From positions 3,596,001-3,660,000 of the forward strand of contig AP025179.1 in the NCBI GenBank assembly GCA_021654635.1: a DNA stretch of 64,000 bases, in the 5' to 3' direction. The notes beneath the pieces were generated by a model. That model was not told the origin of the DNA. It searched no databases and saw nothing but the letters and a program-made list of their open reading frames with translations. Numbering within the stretch: position 1 is the first letter of the stretch; each line of letters opens with the position of its first letter. The position numbers were made by a program, and so were the translations under genes. Positions 30,843 to 41,522 of this stretch are shown here, in pieces. This stretch comes from Mycobacterium kiyosense. Its GTDB lineage: Bacteria; Actinomycetota; Actinomycetes; Mycobacteriales; Mycobacteriaceae.

Positions 30843-31427
30843 ATGAGTCAGACACCGTTGGCGCGTCTACTCGCCGAGGATCGGCGCCCGGACGCGCTGA
30901 CCGCCTTCCGCATCGCCCGTCGCTGGTTCGTCGAAGGCCGCCGCATCGAAATGCGCGAGCTGGCCGCCGAACTCGGCGTGAACCGGGCCACCCTGTTCCG
31001 CTGGGTCGGCAGCCGCGACGAACTGCTCGCCGAGATCCTCTGGTCGCTGGCTAAACCCACTCTGGCGCTGGCGGTTCGCGACTCGTCGGGAACCGGCGGC
31101 CAGCGCATTGCGGCGATCTCGGGCCGGTTCGCCCGCATGATGGACCAAGCGGAGTACTTCCGGGAATTCCTGCGCCGCGAACCCGAACGCGCGCTGCGAA
31201 TCCTGACCACGCGCGCCGGCACCATCCAGGCACGGGTGGTCGCTGCCGTCGAAACACTTCTGGACGAAGAGATTTCACTGGGACGGCTCAACCCGCCGCT
31301 GCCACCGCACGACCTTGCCTACCTGATCATGCGGATCATCGAGTCCTTCCTCTACGCCGACCTCATCACCGGCGAGCAACTCGATATCGACGGAGCCGAG
31401 CAGGCGATCGCAGCCTTGCTGCGCTGA
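30843..31427 (+). CDS. TetR family regulator, QsdR type
   Basis: This 194-residue regulator has a TetR DNA-binding domain at about residues 20-62 (RRIEMRELAAELGVNRATLF followed by RWVGSRDELLAEILW). The C-terminal half (LRREPERALRILTTRAGTIQ, LIMRIIESFLYADLITGEQL) resembles the QsdR ligand domain, first described in Rhodococcus for lactone-degradation control. It is divergent from the SDR gene and probably represses it and itself. The stop is 65 bases before the acyltransferase gene at 31493. Confidence 0.88.
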   Translation: MSQTPLARLLAEDRRPDALTAFRIARRWFVEGRRIEMRELAAELGVNRATLFRWVGSRDELLAEILWSLAKPTLALAVRDSSGTGGQRIAAISGRFARMMDQAEYFREFLRREPERALRILTTRAGTIQARVVAAVETLLDEEISLGRLNPPLPPHDLAYLIMRIIESFLYADLITGEQLDIDGAEQAIAALLR

Positions 31428-31492
31428 GGTTTCCTGTCGAGGCCGCACGACCGGTCGCTACGATCGAGGAACTCGTCGGCAAAGGAGCCTCA

Positions 31493-32284
31493 GTGAGCGA
31501 AGACGACATCGGCAAGTTCGACCCTGGCATGACCCAGCGGATGATCTCCATGATGCGACCGGTGTTGAAAACGTACTTCCGCAGCGAGGTGCACGGCCTG
31601 GATTTGTTTCCGTCCGGCGGCGCGCTGGTGGTCGCCAACCACTCCGGCGGGCAGTTCCCGATGGACGTGCCGATCTTCAGCACCGACTTCTACGACAAGT
31701 TCGGCTACGAACGCCCGGTGCTGACGCTGAGCCACGACATCCTGTTCATGGGCCCGACCGGAGACATCTTCCGCAAAACCGGCTACATCCGCGCCAACCC
31801 GGAGAACGCCGCCGCCGCACTGCGCTCCGGCGGAGTGGTGGTCGTCTTTCCCGGCGGCGACTACGACGCGTACCGGCCGACCACCGCCGAGAACGTCATC
31901 GACTTCAACGGTCGTAAAGGCTACGTCCGCACCGCGATCGCGGCCGGAGTGCCCATCGTGCCGCTGGTGGGCATCGGGGGCCAGGAAACCCAGCTGTATC
32001 TGACCCGCGGCACCTGGCTGGCCAAACGACTGGGTTTGAAGCGGCTCATCCGCAGCGACATCCTGCCGCTGTCGTTCGGCTTTCCGTTCGGGTTCAGTGC
32101 CGCGATCCCACCCAATCTGCCGCTGCCCGCCAAGATCGTGATGCAGGTGCTGGAACCGATCGACATCGCCGCCGAATTCGGTGCCGATCCCGATGTCGAC
32201 GCGGTGGACGAGCACGTGCGGTCGGTGATGCAGGCGGGTCTCAACGAGCTCGCCGCCAAGCGTCGCTTCCCGATTGTCGGCTGA
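31493..32284 (+). CDS. lysophospholipid acyltransferase-like protein
   Basis: This 263-residue protein is syntenic with Rv1428c. It belongs to the PlsC/MGAT-like acyltransferases: ALVVANHSGGQFPMDVPIFS near residue 45 carries the HxGG-FPxD active-site variant, and VVVVFPGGDYDAYRPT near residue 117 is the substrate-binding EG/PGG block. It likely acylates a lysophospholipid or monoacylglycerol at the membrane. GTG 31493 has AAAGGAG upstream. It is followed after 3 bases by fadD12, so acyl activation and transfer are probably coupled. Confidence 0.88.
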   Translation: MSEDDIGKFDPGMTQRMISMMRPVLKTYFRSEVHGLDLFPSGGALVVANHSGGQFPMDVPIFSTDFYDKFGYERPVLTLSHDILFMGPTGDIFRKTGYIRANPENAAAALRSGGVVVVFPGGDYDAYRPTTAENVIDFNGRKGYVRTAIAAGVPIVPLVGIGGQETQLYLTRGTWLAKRLGLKRLIRSDILPLSFGFPFGFSAAIPPNLPLPAKIVMQVLEPIDIAAEFGADPDVDAVDEHVRSVMQAGLNELAAKRRFPIVG

Positions 32285-32287
32285 GCC

Positions 32288-33913
32288 ATGGCATCTCGCA
32301 TCGAGAAAATCCTCGGAGTCATCCGCACCATGAGGCGCGCCGGGATGATCGCGCCGATGCGGCCCGACCGCTACCTGAAGATGATCGCCGCGATGCGCCG
32401 CGAAGGCATGGGCATGACGGCGGGATTCGCCGGCGCGCCGCAGCGCTGCCCGGACCGTCTTGCCCTGATCGACGAACTGGGCACGCTCACCTGGCGGCAA
32501 CTCGACGAGCGGATCAACGCGCTGGCCGCGGCGCTGCAGCAGCTGCCCCTCCGGGCGACCGAAAGTGTGGTCGGCATCATGTGCCGCAACCACCGTGGAT
32601 TCGTCGAAGCGGTGGTGGCCGCCAACCGGATTGGCGCCGACATCCTGTTGCTGAACACGTCTTTCGCCGGGCCGGCGCTGGCCGAGGTGGTGACCCGCGA
32701 GGGCGTCGACACGGTGATCTACGACGAGGAGTTCACCGCCACCGTCGACCGCGCGCTGGCCGATGTGCCGGACGCCGCGCGGATTCTGGCGTGGACCGAC
32801 ACACCGCAGGAACACACGGTGGAGAAGCTGATCGCCGCGCATGCCGGCCAGCAGCCGCGGCGCGACGGCGGCAAGGGCAAGATCATCCTGCTCACCTCCG
32901 GCACCACCGGAACACCCAAGGGCGCCAAGCAGTCTGGCGGCAACGCTGGAATCGGCACACTCAAGGCGATCCTGGACCGCACGCCGTGGCGGGCCGAGGA
33001 AACCATCGTCATCGTGGCACCGATGTTCCACGCGTGGGGCTTTTCGCAGCTGATCTTCGCCGCATCGATGGCGTGCACGATCGTCACCCGGCGCAAGTTC
33101 GACCCCGAAGCGACGCTGGCGTTGATCGACAAATACCAGGCGACGGGACTCGCGGTGGTGCCGGTGATGTTCGACCGGATCATGGACCTGCCCGACGAGG
33201 TGCGAAACCGCTACAGCGGCAAGTCGTTACGCTTCGCCGCTGCGTCGGGCTCGCGGATGCGGCCCGACGTGGTGATCTCGTTCATGGATCAATTCGGTGA
33301 CGTGATCTACAACAACTACAACGCCACCGAGGCGGGCATGATCGCCACCGCCACACCGGCCGACCTGCGCGCCGCACCCGACACCGCGGGCACACCGGCC
33401 GGCGGAACCGAGATCCGGATCCTGGACCCCGAATTCAACGAACTGCCCACCGGCGAAGTCGGCACCATCTACGTCCGCAACGACACCCAGTTCGACGGGT
33501 ACACATCCGGCAAGACCAAAGACTTTCACGCCGGCTTCATGTCGTCCGGAGACGTCGGATATCTGGACGAGAACGGGCGCCTGTTCGTGGTAGGCCGCGA
33601 CGACGAGATGATCGTCTCCGGCGGTGAAAACGTCTACCCGATCGAGGTGGAGAAGACCCTGGCCACCCACCCGGAGGTGGCCGAGGCGTCGGTGCTCGGC
33701 GTGGACGACGAGCAGTACGGGCAGCGACTGGCGGCGTTCGTGGTGCTCGAACCCGGCGCCGCCGCCGACGTCGACACCCTCAAGCAGCACGTCCGCGACA
33801 ACCTGGCGAACTATAAAGTGCCGCGCGAGATCACGGTGCTCGACGAGCTTCCCCGCGGTAGCACCGGCAAGATTCTGCGCAACGAACTGAAGGCACGGGT
33901 GAGTGGCTCATGA
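32288..33913 (+). CDS. fadD12: fatty-acyl-CoA/AMP ligase FadD12-like
   Basis: This 541-residue adenylate-forming enzyme activates a fatty acid to acyl-AMP and acyl-CoA. The P-loop-like LLTSGTTGTPKGAK is near residue 202, YNNYNATEAGMIATATPADL near residue 340, the hinge region SGGENVYPIEVEKTL near residue 445, and the C-terminal catalytic Lys in RGSTGKILRNEL. Order and length match M. tuberculosis Rv1427c. Its TGA overlaps the ATG of the esterase gene (ATGA at 33910-33913). Confidence 0.93.
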   Translation: MASRIEKILGVIRTMRRAGMIAPMRPDRYLKMIAAMRREGMGMTAGFAGAPQRCPDRLALIDELGTLTWRQLDERINALAAALQQLPLRATESVVGIMCRNHRGFVEAVVAANRIGADILLLNTSFAGPALAEVVTREGVDTVIYDEEFTATVDRALADVPDAARILAWTDTPQEHTVEKLIAAHAGQQPRRDGGKGKIILLTSGTTGTPKGAKQSGGNAGIGTLKAILDRTPWRAEETIVIVAPMFHAWGFSQLIFAASMACTIVTRRKFDPEATLALIDKYQATGLAVVPVMFDRIMDLPDEVRNRYSGKSLRFAAASGSRMRPDVVISFMDQFGDVIYNNYNATEAGMIATATPADLRAAPDTAGTPAGGTEIRILDPEFNELPTGEVGTIYVRNDTQFDGYTSGKTKDFHAGFMSSGDVGYLDENGRLFVVGRDDEMIVSGGENVYPIEVEKTLATHPEVAEASVLGVDDEQYGQRLAAFVVLEPGAAADVDTLKQHVRDNLANYKVPREITVLDELPRGSTGKILRNELKARVSGS

Positions 33914-35190
33914 ACCTCCGTCAAGTGATCGCGCAAGTGCGCCGGCCCCGGCCGCTGACCCGCGCGACAGTGGAATTGGTCAACGCCGCCAACGGATTAC
34001 ACCCCGTCACCCGCAATCCGTGGGCTGCCCCGACGGTGTTCTGGTTCGGCTGGCCGACCTCGGAGGTGCCGTTCGTCTACGCAGGCGTTTCGGCCGTGGA
34101 CGCGCTGCGGCGCAGCCGGCGCGGCGATTTCGACGGGCCCAAGGGCAAGGTGGCGCTCGCCCTGACGGCCGCCTCCTGGGCGATCCTGGGCGTGATCGCC
34201 TACCGGGGCGTGAAAACCCCTGGGCCCGTGCTGGAGTCGGCGCTGACCGAGCAACTCGGTCCGGACTACACCGACGCGTTGCGCCAACTGCCCTCCGAGC
34301 TGGCCGGCGCACCCGGCCGGCGCAACCCGCCGCTGCGGTCCACCGTGGCGCGGCGCCGCTACGTCGACAAGCAGAACATCGTGCGCTACGGCCCGCACGG
34401 GCGCGCCAACCTGGCCGACATCTGGCGTCGCCGCGACCTGCCGCGCGACGGCAAGGCGCCGGTGCTGCTGCAGGTGCCCGGCGGGGCGTGGATGATCGGA
34501 TGGCGCCGCCCGCAGGCGTATCCGCTGATGGAATACCTGGTTTCGCGGGGCTGGGTGTGTGTGTCGATGAACTACCGGGTGTCGCCGCTGCACACCTGGC
34601 CCGACCACATCGTCGACGTCAAGCGTGCGCTGACCTGGGTCAAGGAGAACATCGCCAAATACGGTGGGGACCCGAATTTCGTTGTGATCAGCGGAGGTTC
34701 GGCCGGGGGCCATCTGTCTTCGCTGGCCGCGCTGACCCCCAACGACCCGAAGTTCCAGCCGGGATTCGAAGAATCCGACACCTCGGTGGCCGCGGCGGTT
34801 CCGTTCTACGGCCGATACGACTGGTTTTCCATCGACGAACCCGGCCGCGGTGAATTCCTCGAGGTGCTCGCGCGGCTGGTGGTCAAGAAGAAGATCAGCA
34901 CCCACCGCGACATCTACATCGACGCCTCCCCCATCACCTACGTGCGGCCGGACGCGCCACCGTTCTTCGTCCTGCACGGGGCCGACGACTCGCTGATTCC
35001 GGTGCAGGAGGCGCGGGATTTCGTCGACGAGCTGCGCGCGGTGTCCAAATCGCCGGTCGCCTACGCCGAATTACCCAACGCGCAGCACGCTTTCGACATC
35101 TTCGCCTCACCGCGGGCCCACAAATCCGCCGAGGCGGTTGCCAGGTTCCTGTCCTGGGTGTACGTGACCAAGTATCTGGGCGACCGCTAG
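33910..35190 (+). CDS. lipO: alpha/beta hydrolase, LipO-like esterase
   Basis: This 426-residue probable carboxylesterase is syntenic with Rv1426c. The oxyanion region VLLQVPGGAWMIGW and nucleophile VISGGSAGGHLSSLAAL (GxSxG) are in the middle, with the acid in HGADDSLIPV and the His in NAQHAFDIFASPRAH near the C terminus. The N-terminal 120 residues include a hydrophobic segment (VALALTAASWAILGVIAYRG) that may anchor it in the membrane. It is translationally coupled to fadD12, suggesting lipid remodelling by this three-gene operon. Confidence 0.9.
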   Translation: MNLRQVIAQVRRPRPLTRATVELVNAANGLHPVTRNPWAAPTVFWFGWPTSEVPFVYAGVSAVDALRRSRRGDFDGPKGKVALALTAASWAILGVIAYRGVKTPGPVLESALTEQLGPDYTDALRQLPSELAGAPGRRNPPLRSTVARRRYVDKQNIVRYGPHGRANLADIWRRRDLPRDGKAPVLLQVPGGAWMIGWRRPQAYPLMEYLVSRGWVCVSMNYRVSPLHTWPDHIVDVKRALTWVKENIAKYGGDPNFVVISGGSAGGHLSSLAALTPNDPKFQPGFEESDTSVAAAVPFYGRYDWFSIDEPGRGEFLEVLARLVVKKKISTHRDIYIDASPITYVRPDAPPFFVLHGADDSLIPVQEARDFVDELRAVSKSPVAYAELPNAQHAFDIFASPRAHKSAEAVARFLSWVYVTKYLGDR

Positions 35191-35194
35191 CCGA

Positions 35195-36577
35195 TCACAG
35201 GTCTGCGGCGCGTTCCAATTCGGCCAGGGCCGGTTCGATCGCGTCGGCCATCTCGTCGATGTCGTTGGCCACCTCGGGCGTCGTCACGAACCCGAAGTCC
35301 AGGAACTCCTGGTAGGAGAAGCAGGTGATGTTGAGCGCGACGTCCATCACCGGCGGACCCAGCGGAACCAGCGAGTCCAGCTTGGCGCCCGCCATGTACA
35401 GCGGAAACGACGGGCCGGGAACGTTGGAGACGACCAGGTTGATCGGCGCCAGATTCCGCGACAAGCCGGTGGCCGTATAGGCACGTGCGGCCAACTGCAG
35501 CAGGCCCGGCGGCGTGGTCTCGGTGAGGCCCATGATCTGGTGTGCCGAAAGGGCTTTGGCCATTTCCTTGGCGCTGCGGGTGCTCTCGTGGATGGCCCTG
35601 AGCCGCTCGGCCGGGTCCTCGATGTCGGTGGCCAGCGAGGCCGTCATCGAGCTGATCTGGTTGCCGACGTCGGACTTGTTCTCGTCGGTGCGGGTGGAAA
35701 CCGGAATCTGGGCGATCAGCGGCTTGTAGGGCAACTCGTCCCGTTTGAGCAGATACTCCCGCACCGCGCCGGCCACGATCGCCAGCACGACGTCGTTGAG
35801 CTTGACGCCGAACGCGTCTTTGACGGCCTTGGCCCGCTCCAACTCGATGCGGCAGCCGGTGATGCGGCGGTGCGGGGACACCGCCGCGTTGAATCGGGTC
35901 TTGGGGGCCTCGAAATAGCGCGGCGGCCGGGTCGCCACCCCCAGCGCGGCGATCTGCTGACGCACCGTCTGCTCCACCAGCCGGGCGATGCGAAAGGGCG
36001 TCATGATGCCCAGGTTCACCAGAGCGCCGAGCGCGCGCCGCTCCAGACCCGGGATGGTGAAGCCGACGAATCCGATCGTCTCCTTCTGCGGCGGCCGCGG
36101 TTCCGGGGTGACGTCCAACAGGATCTCGCCCAACCCCGCCCCGGAGACACCGTCGACGATGGCGTGATGCATCTTGGTCAGCGTCGCGATGCGACCGCCT
36201 TCGACGCCCTCGATGACCCAGAGTTCCCACAGCGGCCGCGAGCGGTCCAGCTTGTAGGACATCAGCCGACCGACGAGCTCTTCGACCTCACGCCGCCCGC
36301 CCGGGGCGGGCACCCCGATGCGGCGGATGTGGAAGTCGACGTCGAGTTCCTCGTCCTCGACGAACCACGGCCGGTCCAGGCCCAGCGGCGCACCCTCCAC
36401 CCGCCACCGCAGTTGCGGGATCTCCGGCAGCCGCTCGATCAGCAGTTCCCGTAGTCGATGGAAGCTGTAGTCGGGCGCATCGCTGGGATCGCAGATCGCC
36501 AGCGCGCCGACGTGCATGTGCCAGCCGGAGGTTTCGGCCGACCAGAACGCCGCATCAACACTAGAAAGCCGTTTCAT
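35195..36577 (-). CDS. WS/DGAT family acyltransferase (Rv1425-like)
   Basis: This is the second triacylglycerol/wax ester synthase-type acyltransferase in the window. It has 460 residues from the ATG at 36577 ([20 protein letters not shown]), the same size as Rv1425. The active site KMHHAIVDG is near residue 134, and [20 protein letters not shown] near residue 370 is the conserved late block. The upstream in-frame reading lacks a ribosome-binding site. It is convergent with the esterase gene (4 bases between the stops) and lies 94 bases after whiA. Confidence 0.94.
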   Translation of the reverse strand: MKRLSSVDAAFWSAETSGWHMHVGALAICDPSDAPDYSFHRLRELLIERLPEIPQLRWRVEGAPLGLDRPWFVEDEELDVDFHIRRIGVPAPGGRREVEELVGRLMSYKLDRSRPLWELWVIEGVEGGRIATLTKMHHAIVDGVSGAGLGEILLDVTPEPRPPQKETIGFVGFTIPGLERRALGALVNLGIMTPFRIARLVEQTVRQQIAALGVATRPPRYFEAPKTRFNAAVSPHRRITGCRIELERAKAVKDAFGVKLNDVVLAIVAGAVREYLLKRDELPYKPLIAQIPVSTRTDENKSDVGNQISSMTASLATDIEDPAERLRAIHESTRSAKEMAKALSAHQIMGLTETTPPGLLQLAARAYTATGLSRNLAPINLVVSNVPGPSFPLYMAGAKLDSLVPLGPPVMDVALNITCFSYQEFLDFGFVTTPEVANDIDEMADAIEPALAELERAADL

Positions 36578-36671
36578 TACATGACCGTAGCCCGAGCCCG
36601 GCCGCGAATGTAACCAGGTCGCGAAATCATGCGGCTGCGTTCGCAGCCCGGTCGCACTCGCGCGCAAGCGG

Positions 36672-37655
36672 TTAAGCGTCCTCTAACAGGTCGGGGGTCA
36701 CCGCCGACTCGGTGTCGGGAATACCGTCCACCTTGGCCTTACGGTCGGCCATCGACAGCAGGCGCCGAATACGGCCTGCCACAGCATCTTTCGTCATCGG
36801 CGGGTCGGCGAGACGACCCAGCTCTTCCAGCGAGGCCTGCCGGTGCTCGACGCGCAGCTGACCCGCGGTGGCCAGGTGGTCGGGCACGGTGTCACCGAGG
36901 ATCTCCAGCGCGCGTTCCACCCGCGCCGCCGCCGCCACCGCCGCGCGCGCCGAGCGGCGCAGGTTGGCGTCGTCGAAATTGGCCAGCCGGTTTGCGGTGG
37001 CCCGCACCTCCCGGCGCAGCCGACGCTCCTCCCAGACCAGCCGGGTGTCCTGGGCGCCCATCCGGGTGAGCAGCGCGCCGATGGCCTCGCCGTCGCGCAC
37101 CACCACCCGGTCGGCACCGCGCACCTCGCGCGCCTTGGCGCTGACACCGAGCCGGCGTGCCGCACCGACCAGCGCCAGCGCCGCCTCGGGCCCGGGGCAA
37201 CTGACCTCCAGCGCCGAGGAACGACCCGGCTCGGTCAGCGACCCGTGCGCCAAAAATGCGCCCCGCCAGGCGGCTTCGGCGTCGGCGACGCTGCCGCCCA
37301 CAACCTGGGCGGGCAGGCCGCGCACCGGACGGCCACGCATGTCCAGCAGACCCGTCTGGCGGGCCAGCGCTTCACCGTCGCTGGCGACCCGCAGCACGTA
37401 CCGGGTGTTCTTGCGAATCCCGCTGGCCGACAAGACATGCACGACCGCGTTGTAGCCGTACAGGTCGAAGATGTCCTTGCGCAGCCGGCGCGCGATGCTG
37501 CCCAGATCCACCTCGGCCTCGACCACCACCCGGCCCGCCACAATGTGCAACCCGCCGGCGAACCGCAGCAGCGAGGTGACCTCCGCACGCCGAGCACTGA
37601 CCGACTTGACCACCAGACGGCTCAGCTCGTCCTTGACTTCAGTCGTCATCGCCAC
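36672..37655 (-). CDS. whiA: WhiA-type DNA-binding regulator
   Basis: WhiA is an actinobacterial regulator of cell division and sporulation genes with a LAGLIDADG-like N-terminal domain and a C-terminal helix-turn-helix. It has 327 residues; [20 protein letters not shown] and [24 protein letters not shown] blocks surround the linker, and the helix-turn-helix is near residues 280-310 ([20 protein letters not shown]). It starts at GTG 37655 (ATG 37649 is also possible), 6 bases after the yvcK stop, in the conserved uvrC-rapZ-yvcK-whiA cluster. Confidence 0.95.
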   Translation of the reverse strand: MAMTTEVKDELSRLVVKSVSARRAEVTSLLRFAGGLHIVAGRVVVEAEVDLGSIARRLRKDIFDLYGYNAVVHVLSASGIRKNTRYVLRVASDGEALARQTGLLDMRGRPVRGLPAQVVGGSVADAEAAWRGAFLAHGSLTEPGRSSALEVSCPGPEAALALVGAARRLGVSAKAREVRGADRVVVRDGEAIGALLTRMGAQDTRLVWEERRLRREVRATANRLANFDDANLRRSARAAVAAAARVERALEILGDTVPDHLATAGQLRVEHRQASLEELGRLADPPMTKDAVAGRIRRLLSMADRKAKVDGIPDTESAVTPDLLEDA

Positions 37656-37661
37656 GCGTCG

Positions 37662-38696
37662 TCACCCCTTGGTTCGTTCCCGACGGCCGCCGTCGATCGG
37701 TATCTCCTCCGTGGCCGTCACCGACGGCCGCACCGAGCCGCTGTCACGTGCCCGTACCCCGTCCAGCGCTGCCGCAAGCTTGCCCGGGTCATGTAAAGGT
37801 GTACCAGGTCGGGCCACGTCGGCGAAGTGGACCTCGGCATGTAGCAGCGTCGCGGTGCGGCGCAACTGGTCGCGCTCGCGATCGCTGGGCACCCGGTCGG
37901 CGTCGATGATGATGTCGTCCACCCGGAACTCCGGCGCGTGCTGCACCAGCACGTGCAGGTGCCGTTCCACCGAGAACCCGGCCGTCTCGCCCGGCTCGGC
38001 GACCAGATTGAGCACCAACGCCTTGCGCGCGGTGGTGGCCCGCAGCGCTTGCAGCAGCCCCGGCACCAGCACGTGCGGAATCACGCTGGTGAACCACGAT
38101 CCGGGCCCGAGCACCACCAGATCGGCGGCCATTATCGCGTCGACGGCCTGCCGGGTGGCCGGCGGGTCGGTGGGCAGCAACCGCACCCGGCGCACCTTGC
38201 CCGGGGTCGTCGCGATCGCGACCTGGCCACGGATCAGCCGGAACATCCGCGGGTCGCTCTCCAGGCCGGACACGTCGGCCTCGATCTGCAGCGCGATCGG
38301 GCACATCGGCAGCACCCGGCCCTTGACGCCCAGGATGCGCCCGATTTCGTCGAGCGCCGCAACGGGGTCGGCCAGCATTTCCGACAGGCCGGCCAGCAAC
38401 AGGTTGCCGATCGGGTGCCCGGCCAGCGCACCGGTGCCACCGAAGCGGTGCTGCAGTATCGTCGCCCACAGCCGCCCGTAGGGACTATCGGATGCCAACG
38501 CCGCCAATGCCATTCGCAGATCGCCCGGCGGCACCACGTCCAGTTCGCTGCGCAGCCGGCCCGAGGAGCCGCCGTCGTCGGCGACCGTCACGATCGCGGT
38601 GACGTACGGCGTCAGCCGGCGGGCAGCCGACAGCGTGGCATACAAGCCGTGCCCGCCGCCGAGGGCGACGATGCTCTGATTCGCCGGGGAGCTCAT
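37662..38696 (-). CDS. yvcK: YvcK/CofD-like gluconeogenesis factor
   Basis: This 344-residue protein corresponds to Rv1422 (CuvA) in M. tuberculosis. The family links carbon-source use to cell-wall growth and binds UDP-sugars in Bacillus. The N terminus IVALGGGHGLYATLSAARR carries the Gly-rich binding loop, TVADDGGSSGRLRSELDVVP is the hallmark motif near residue 40, and VVLGPGSWFTSVIPHVLVPG lies near residue 195. The ATG at 38696 overlaps the rapZ stop (ATGA). The C-terminal 25 residues are charged and contain a Thr-rich SVTATEEIPIDG tail, a possible phosphorylation region. Confidence 0.93.
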   Translation of the reverse strand: MSSPANQSIVALGGGHGLYATLSAARRLTPYVTAIVTVADDGGSSGRLRSELDVVPPGDLRMALAALASDSPYGRLWATILQHRFGGTGALAGHPIGNLLLAGLSEMLADPVAALDEIGRILGVKGRVLPMCPIALQIEADVSGLESDPRMFRLIRGQVAIATTPGKVRRVRLLPTDPPATRQAVDAIMAADLVVLGPGSWFTSVIPHVLVPGLLQALRATTARKALVLNLVAEPGETAGFSVERHLHVLVQHAPEFRVDDIIIDADRVPSDRERDQLRRTATLLHAEVHFADVARPGTPLHDPGKLAAALDGVRARDSGSVRPSVTATEEIPIDGGRRERTKG

Positions 38697-39580
38697 TCGC
38701 GGCCCAGATCCCGGTGCAGTACCCGCACCGCCAGTTGCGGGTCCGCCCCCAGTAGTCCCATCAGGGCCTCCGCGATCGCCACGCTGCGGTGCTTGCCCCC
38801 CGTGCACCCGACCGCCACCGTCATATAGCGCTTGCCCTCCCGTCGGTAGCCGTCGACCACCAGCGCCAGCAACCGGTGATAGGTCTGCAGGAACTCAGCC
38901 GCGCCGGGCTGACTCAGCACGTAGTCGCGCACCGGGGCATGCTGGCCGGTCAGCGGCCGTAGCTCGTCCACCCAGTGCGGGTTGGGCAGGAAACGCACAT
39001 CCATCACCATGTCGGCGTCCATCGGCAGGCCGTACTTGAACCCGAAGGATTCGACGGTGACGCTGGTGGTCGCGGTGGCGGTGCCGCCGAAAGCGCGCTC
39101 GATGCTCTCCCGCAGCCCGCGCACCGACAGCGTCGAGGTGTCGATGATCAGGTCGGCGGTCGCGCGTACCGGCGCCAGCATCCGGCGCTCGGCGGCGATG
39201 CCCTCGGCCAGGGTCTGCTCGCCTTGCAGCGGGTGGCTGCGGCGGTTGTTCTCGTAGCGGCGCACCAGCATGTCGTCGGACGCCTCCATGAACACCACGC
39301 GCGGGGTGATGTTGCGGGTGGCCAGCTCGGTGCGGACCTCGTCGAGGTCGCCGGTGAACCCGCGGGAGCGCACGTCCATGACGACGGCCAGCTGGGTGAT
39401 CCGCGACCCGGCCGCCAACCCGAAATCGACCATGCGGGTGATCAACTGGGGTGGCAGGTTGTCCGCGACGTACCAGCCGAGGTCTTCGAGCACCTTCGCG
39501 GCGGTGCCGCGGCCCGCGCCCGACAAGCCGGTCACCAGGACTACGTCGATGCCCGCCGGGGCGTCCTCGCCGTTGGTCAT
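38693..39580 (-). CDS. rapZ: RapZ-family nucleotide-binding protein
   Basis: RapZ (YvcJ) family P-loop proteins bind nucleotides, and in E. coli RapZ is an RNA adaptor controlling glmS. It has 295 residues. The P-loop is [12 protein letters not shown] near residue 20, in which Arg replaces the usual Lys of GKS/T. The conserved [29 protein letters not shown] and the C-terminal [13 protein letters not shown] block ([20 protein letters not shown]) are present. It overlaps uvrC (ATGA at 39577-39580) and yvcK at its ends. Confidence 0.94.
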   Translation of the reverse strand: MTNGEDAPAGIDVVLVTGLSGAGRGTAAKVLEDLGWYVADNLPPQLITRMVDFGLAAGSRITQLAVVMDVRSRGFTGDLDEVRTELATRNITPRVVFMEASDDMLVRRYENNRRSHPLQGEQTLAEGIAAERRMLAPVRATADLIIDTSTLSVRGLRESIERAFGGTATATTSVTVESFGFKYGLPMDADMVMDVRFLPNPHWVDELRPLTGQHAPVRDYVLSQPGAAEFLQTYHRLLALVVDGYRREGKRYMTVAVGCTGGKHRSVAIAEALMGLLGADPQLAVRVLHRDLGRE

Positions 39581-41522
39581 CCGGCGGCTCCGGGTGGGTC
39601 CGGCCGTAGCGCTTCCAAGACGGCGGTGGCGGTGGCCACGCCGATACCGGGGACGGCGGTGATCTGGTCGACGGTGGCCTCCTTGAGGCGGGCTATCGAT
39701 CCGAAGTGGGTGACCAGCGCCTTGCGCCGGTGCTCGCCGAGGCCGGGAACCGCGTCGAGCGCCGAGGCCGTCATCCGCTTGGATCGCTTGCTGCGATGGT
39801 AGGCGATGGCGAATCGGTGGGCCTCGTCGCGCACCCGCTGCAGCAGGTAAAGGCCCTCGCTGTTGCGCGGCATGATGATCGGGTCTGGTTCCGAGGGCAC
39901 CCAGATCTCCTCGAGCCGCTTGGCCAGACCGATCACCGCGACGTCGGTGATGCCCAGCTCGTCGAGCACCGCACTGGCCGCGTTGACCTGCGGCGCGCCG
40001 CCGTCGACGACGTAGAGGTTGGGCGGGTAGGCGAATCGTCGTGACTTCCCTTCCGGGGAAAGCATATTCGGGTCGCTCTGATCACTGAGATGCCGCAGGA
40101 AGCGGCGCCGGGTCACTTCGGCGATGGAGGCGACGTCGTCCGAGCGGCCCTGACCCGCGGCCTCGCGGATGCCGAAATGGCGGTAGTCCGACTTGCGCGG
40201 CAGGCCATCCTCGAACACCACCAGCGAGCCCACCACGTCGGTGCCCTGCACATGGCTGATGTCGACGCACTCGATACGCAGCGGGGCGTCCGCCAGCCCG
40301 AGGGCCTCCTGAATATTCTGCAGCGCAGCGGATCTGGCGTTGAAATCGCCTGCTCGCTTCAGCTTGTGTTGTTGCAGAGCCTCTTTCGCGTTGCGTTCCA
40401 CGGTTTCGGCCAGGGCGCGCTTGTCGCCGCGGCGCGGCACCCGCAATGCGACGCGGGACCCGCGCAACCCGGACAGCCAGTCGGCCAGTTCGTCGTGGTT
40501 GGACGGCAGGCAGGGCACCAGCACCTCGCGCGGCACCGGGTTGACGGATTCGTCTGCGGCGCCGTCTAATTCGGCCTGATCGCCGTAGAACTGGGTGAGG
40601 AACTGTTCCACCAGCTGTTCCTCGCCGGACTCGCTCGGGTCGCCGGGCTTCTCGACGATCCAGCCGCGCTGGCCGCGCACCCGGCCGCCTCGGACGTGGA
40701 ACACCTGAACCGCGGCCTCGAGCTCGTCGTCGGCGAAGGCCACCACGTCGGCGTCGGTGCCGTCGCCGAGCACCACCGCCTGCTTCTCCATCGCCCGCTT
40801 GAGCGCGCCCAGGTCGTCGCGCAGCCGGGCGGCGCGCTCGAAATCGAGCTCGGCGGACGCCGCGTGCATCTGCTGTTCCAGCTCGCGGGCGTAACGGTCG
40901 GTCTTGCCGGACAGGAAGTCGCAGAAATCCAAAACGATCCGACGGTGCTGCTCGGCGCTGACCCGGCCGATGCAGGGCGCGGAGCATTTGTCGATGTAGC
41001 CCAGCAGACACGGCCGGTCGATCTGGTTGTGCCGCTTGAACACTCCGTTGGAGCAGGTGCGCGCCGGGAACACCCGGGTGAGCAGGTCCAGCGTTTCGCG
41101 GATGGCCCAGGCGTGCGAGTACGGCCCGAAATAGCGGACCCCCTTGCGCCGCGGCCCCCGGTACACCATCAGCCGCGGGAACTCCTCGTTGAGGGTGACG
41201 GCCAGCACCGGGTAGGACTTGTCGTCGCGGTAGCGGACGTTGAACCGGGGATCGAACTCCTTGATCCAGTTGTATTCCAGCTGCAGCGCCTCGACCTCGG
41301 TGTTGACCACCGTCCACTCGACCTTGGCCGCGGTGGTCACCATCTGCCGGGTGCGCGGGTGCAGGCTGGCGACGTCGGCGAAGTACGACGTCAGCCGGCT
41401 GCGCAGGCTCTTTGGCCTTGCCGACGTAGATGACCCGGCCGTGGGTGTCCCGGAATCGGTACACCCCCCGGCTCGACCGGGATGGACCCGGGAGCCGGAC
41501 GGTAGGTGGCGGGATCTGGCAC
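39577..41522 (-). CDS. uvrC: excinuclease ABC subunit C, two frameshifts near the 5' end
   Basis: UvrC makes both incisions in nucleotide excision repair. The GTG at 41522 begins [19 protein letters not shown]. The GIY-YIG frame then shifts at a run of six C (41464-41469) to [19 protein letters not shown], and shifts again at TTT (41411-41413) to [20 protein letters not shown], leading into the long uninterrupted frame. Removing one base at each site gives 647 residues, the normal mycobacterial length. UVR ([20 protein letters not shown]), the RNase H-like nuclease domain ([20 protein letters not shown]) and helix-hairpin-helix motifs ([20 protein letters not shown]) follow. As written, translation could only start inside, at 41343, losing the GIY-YIG nuclease. 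Confidence 0.93.
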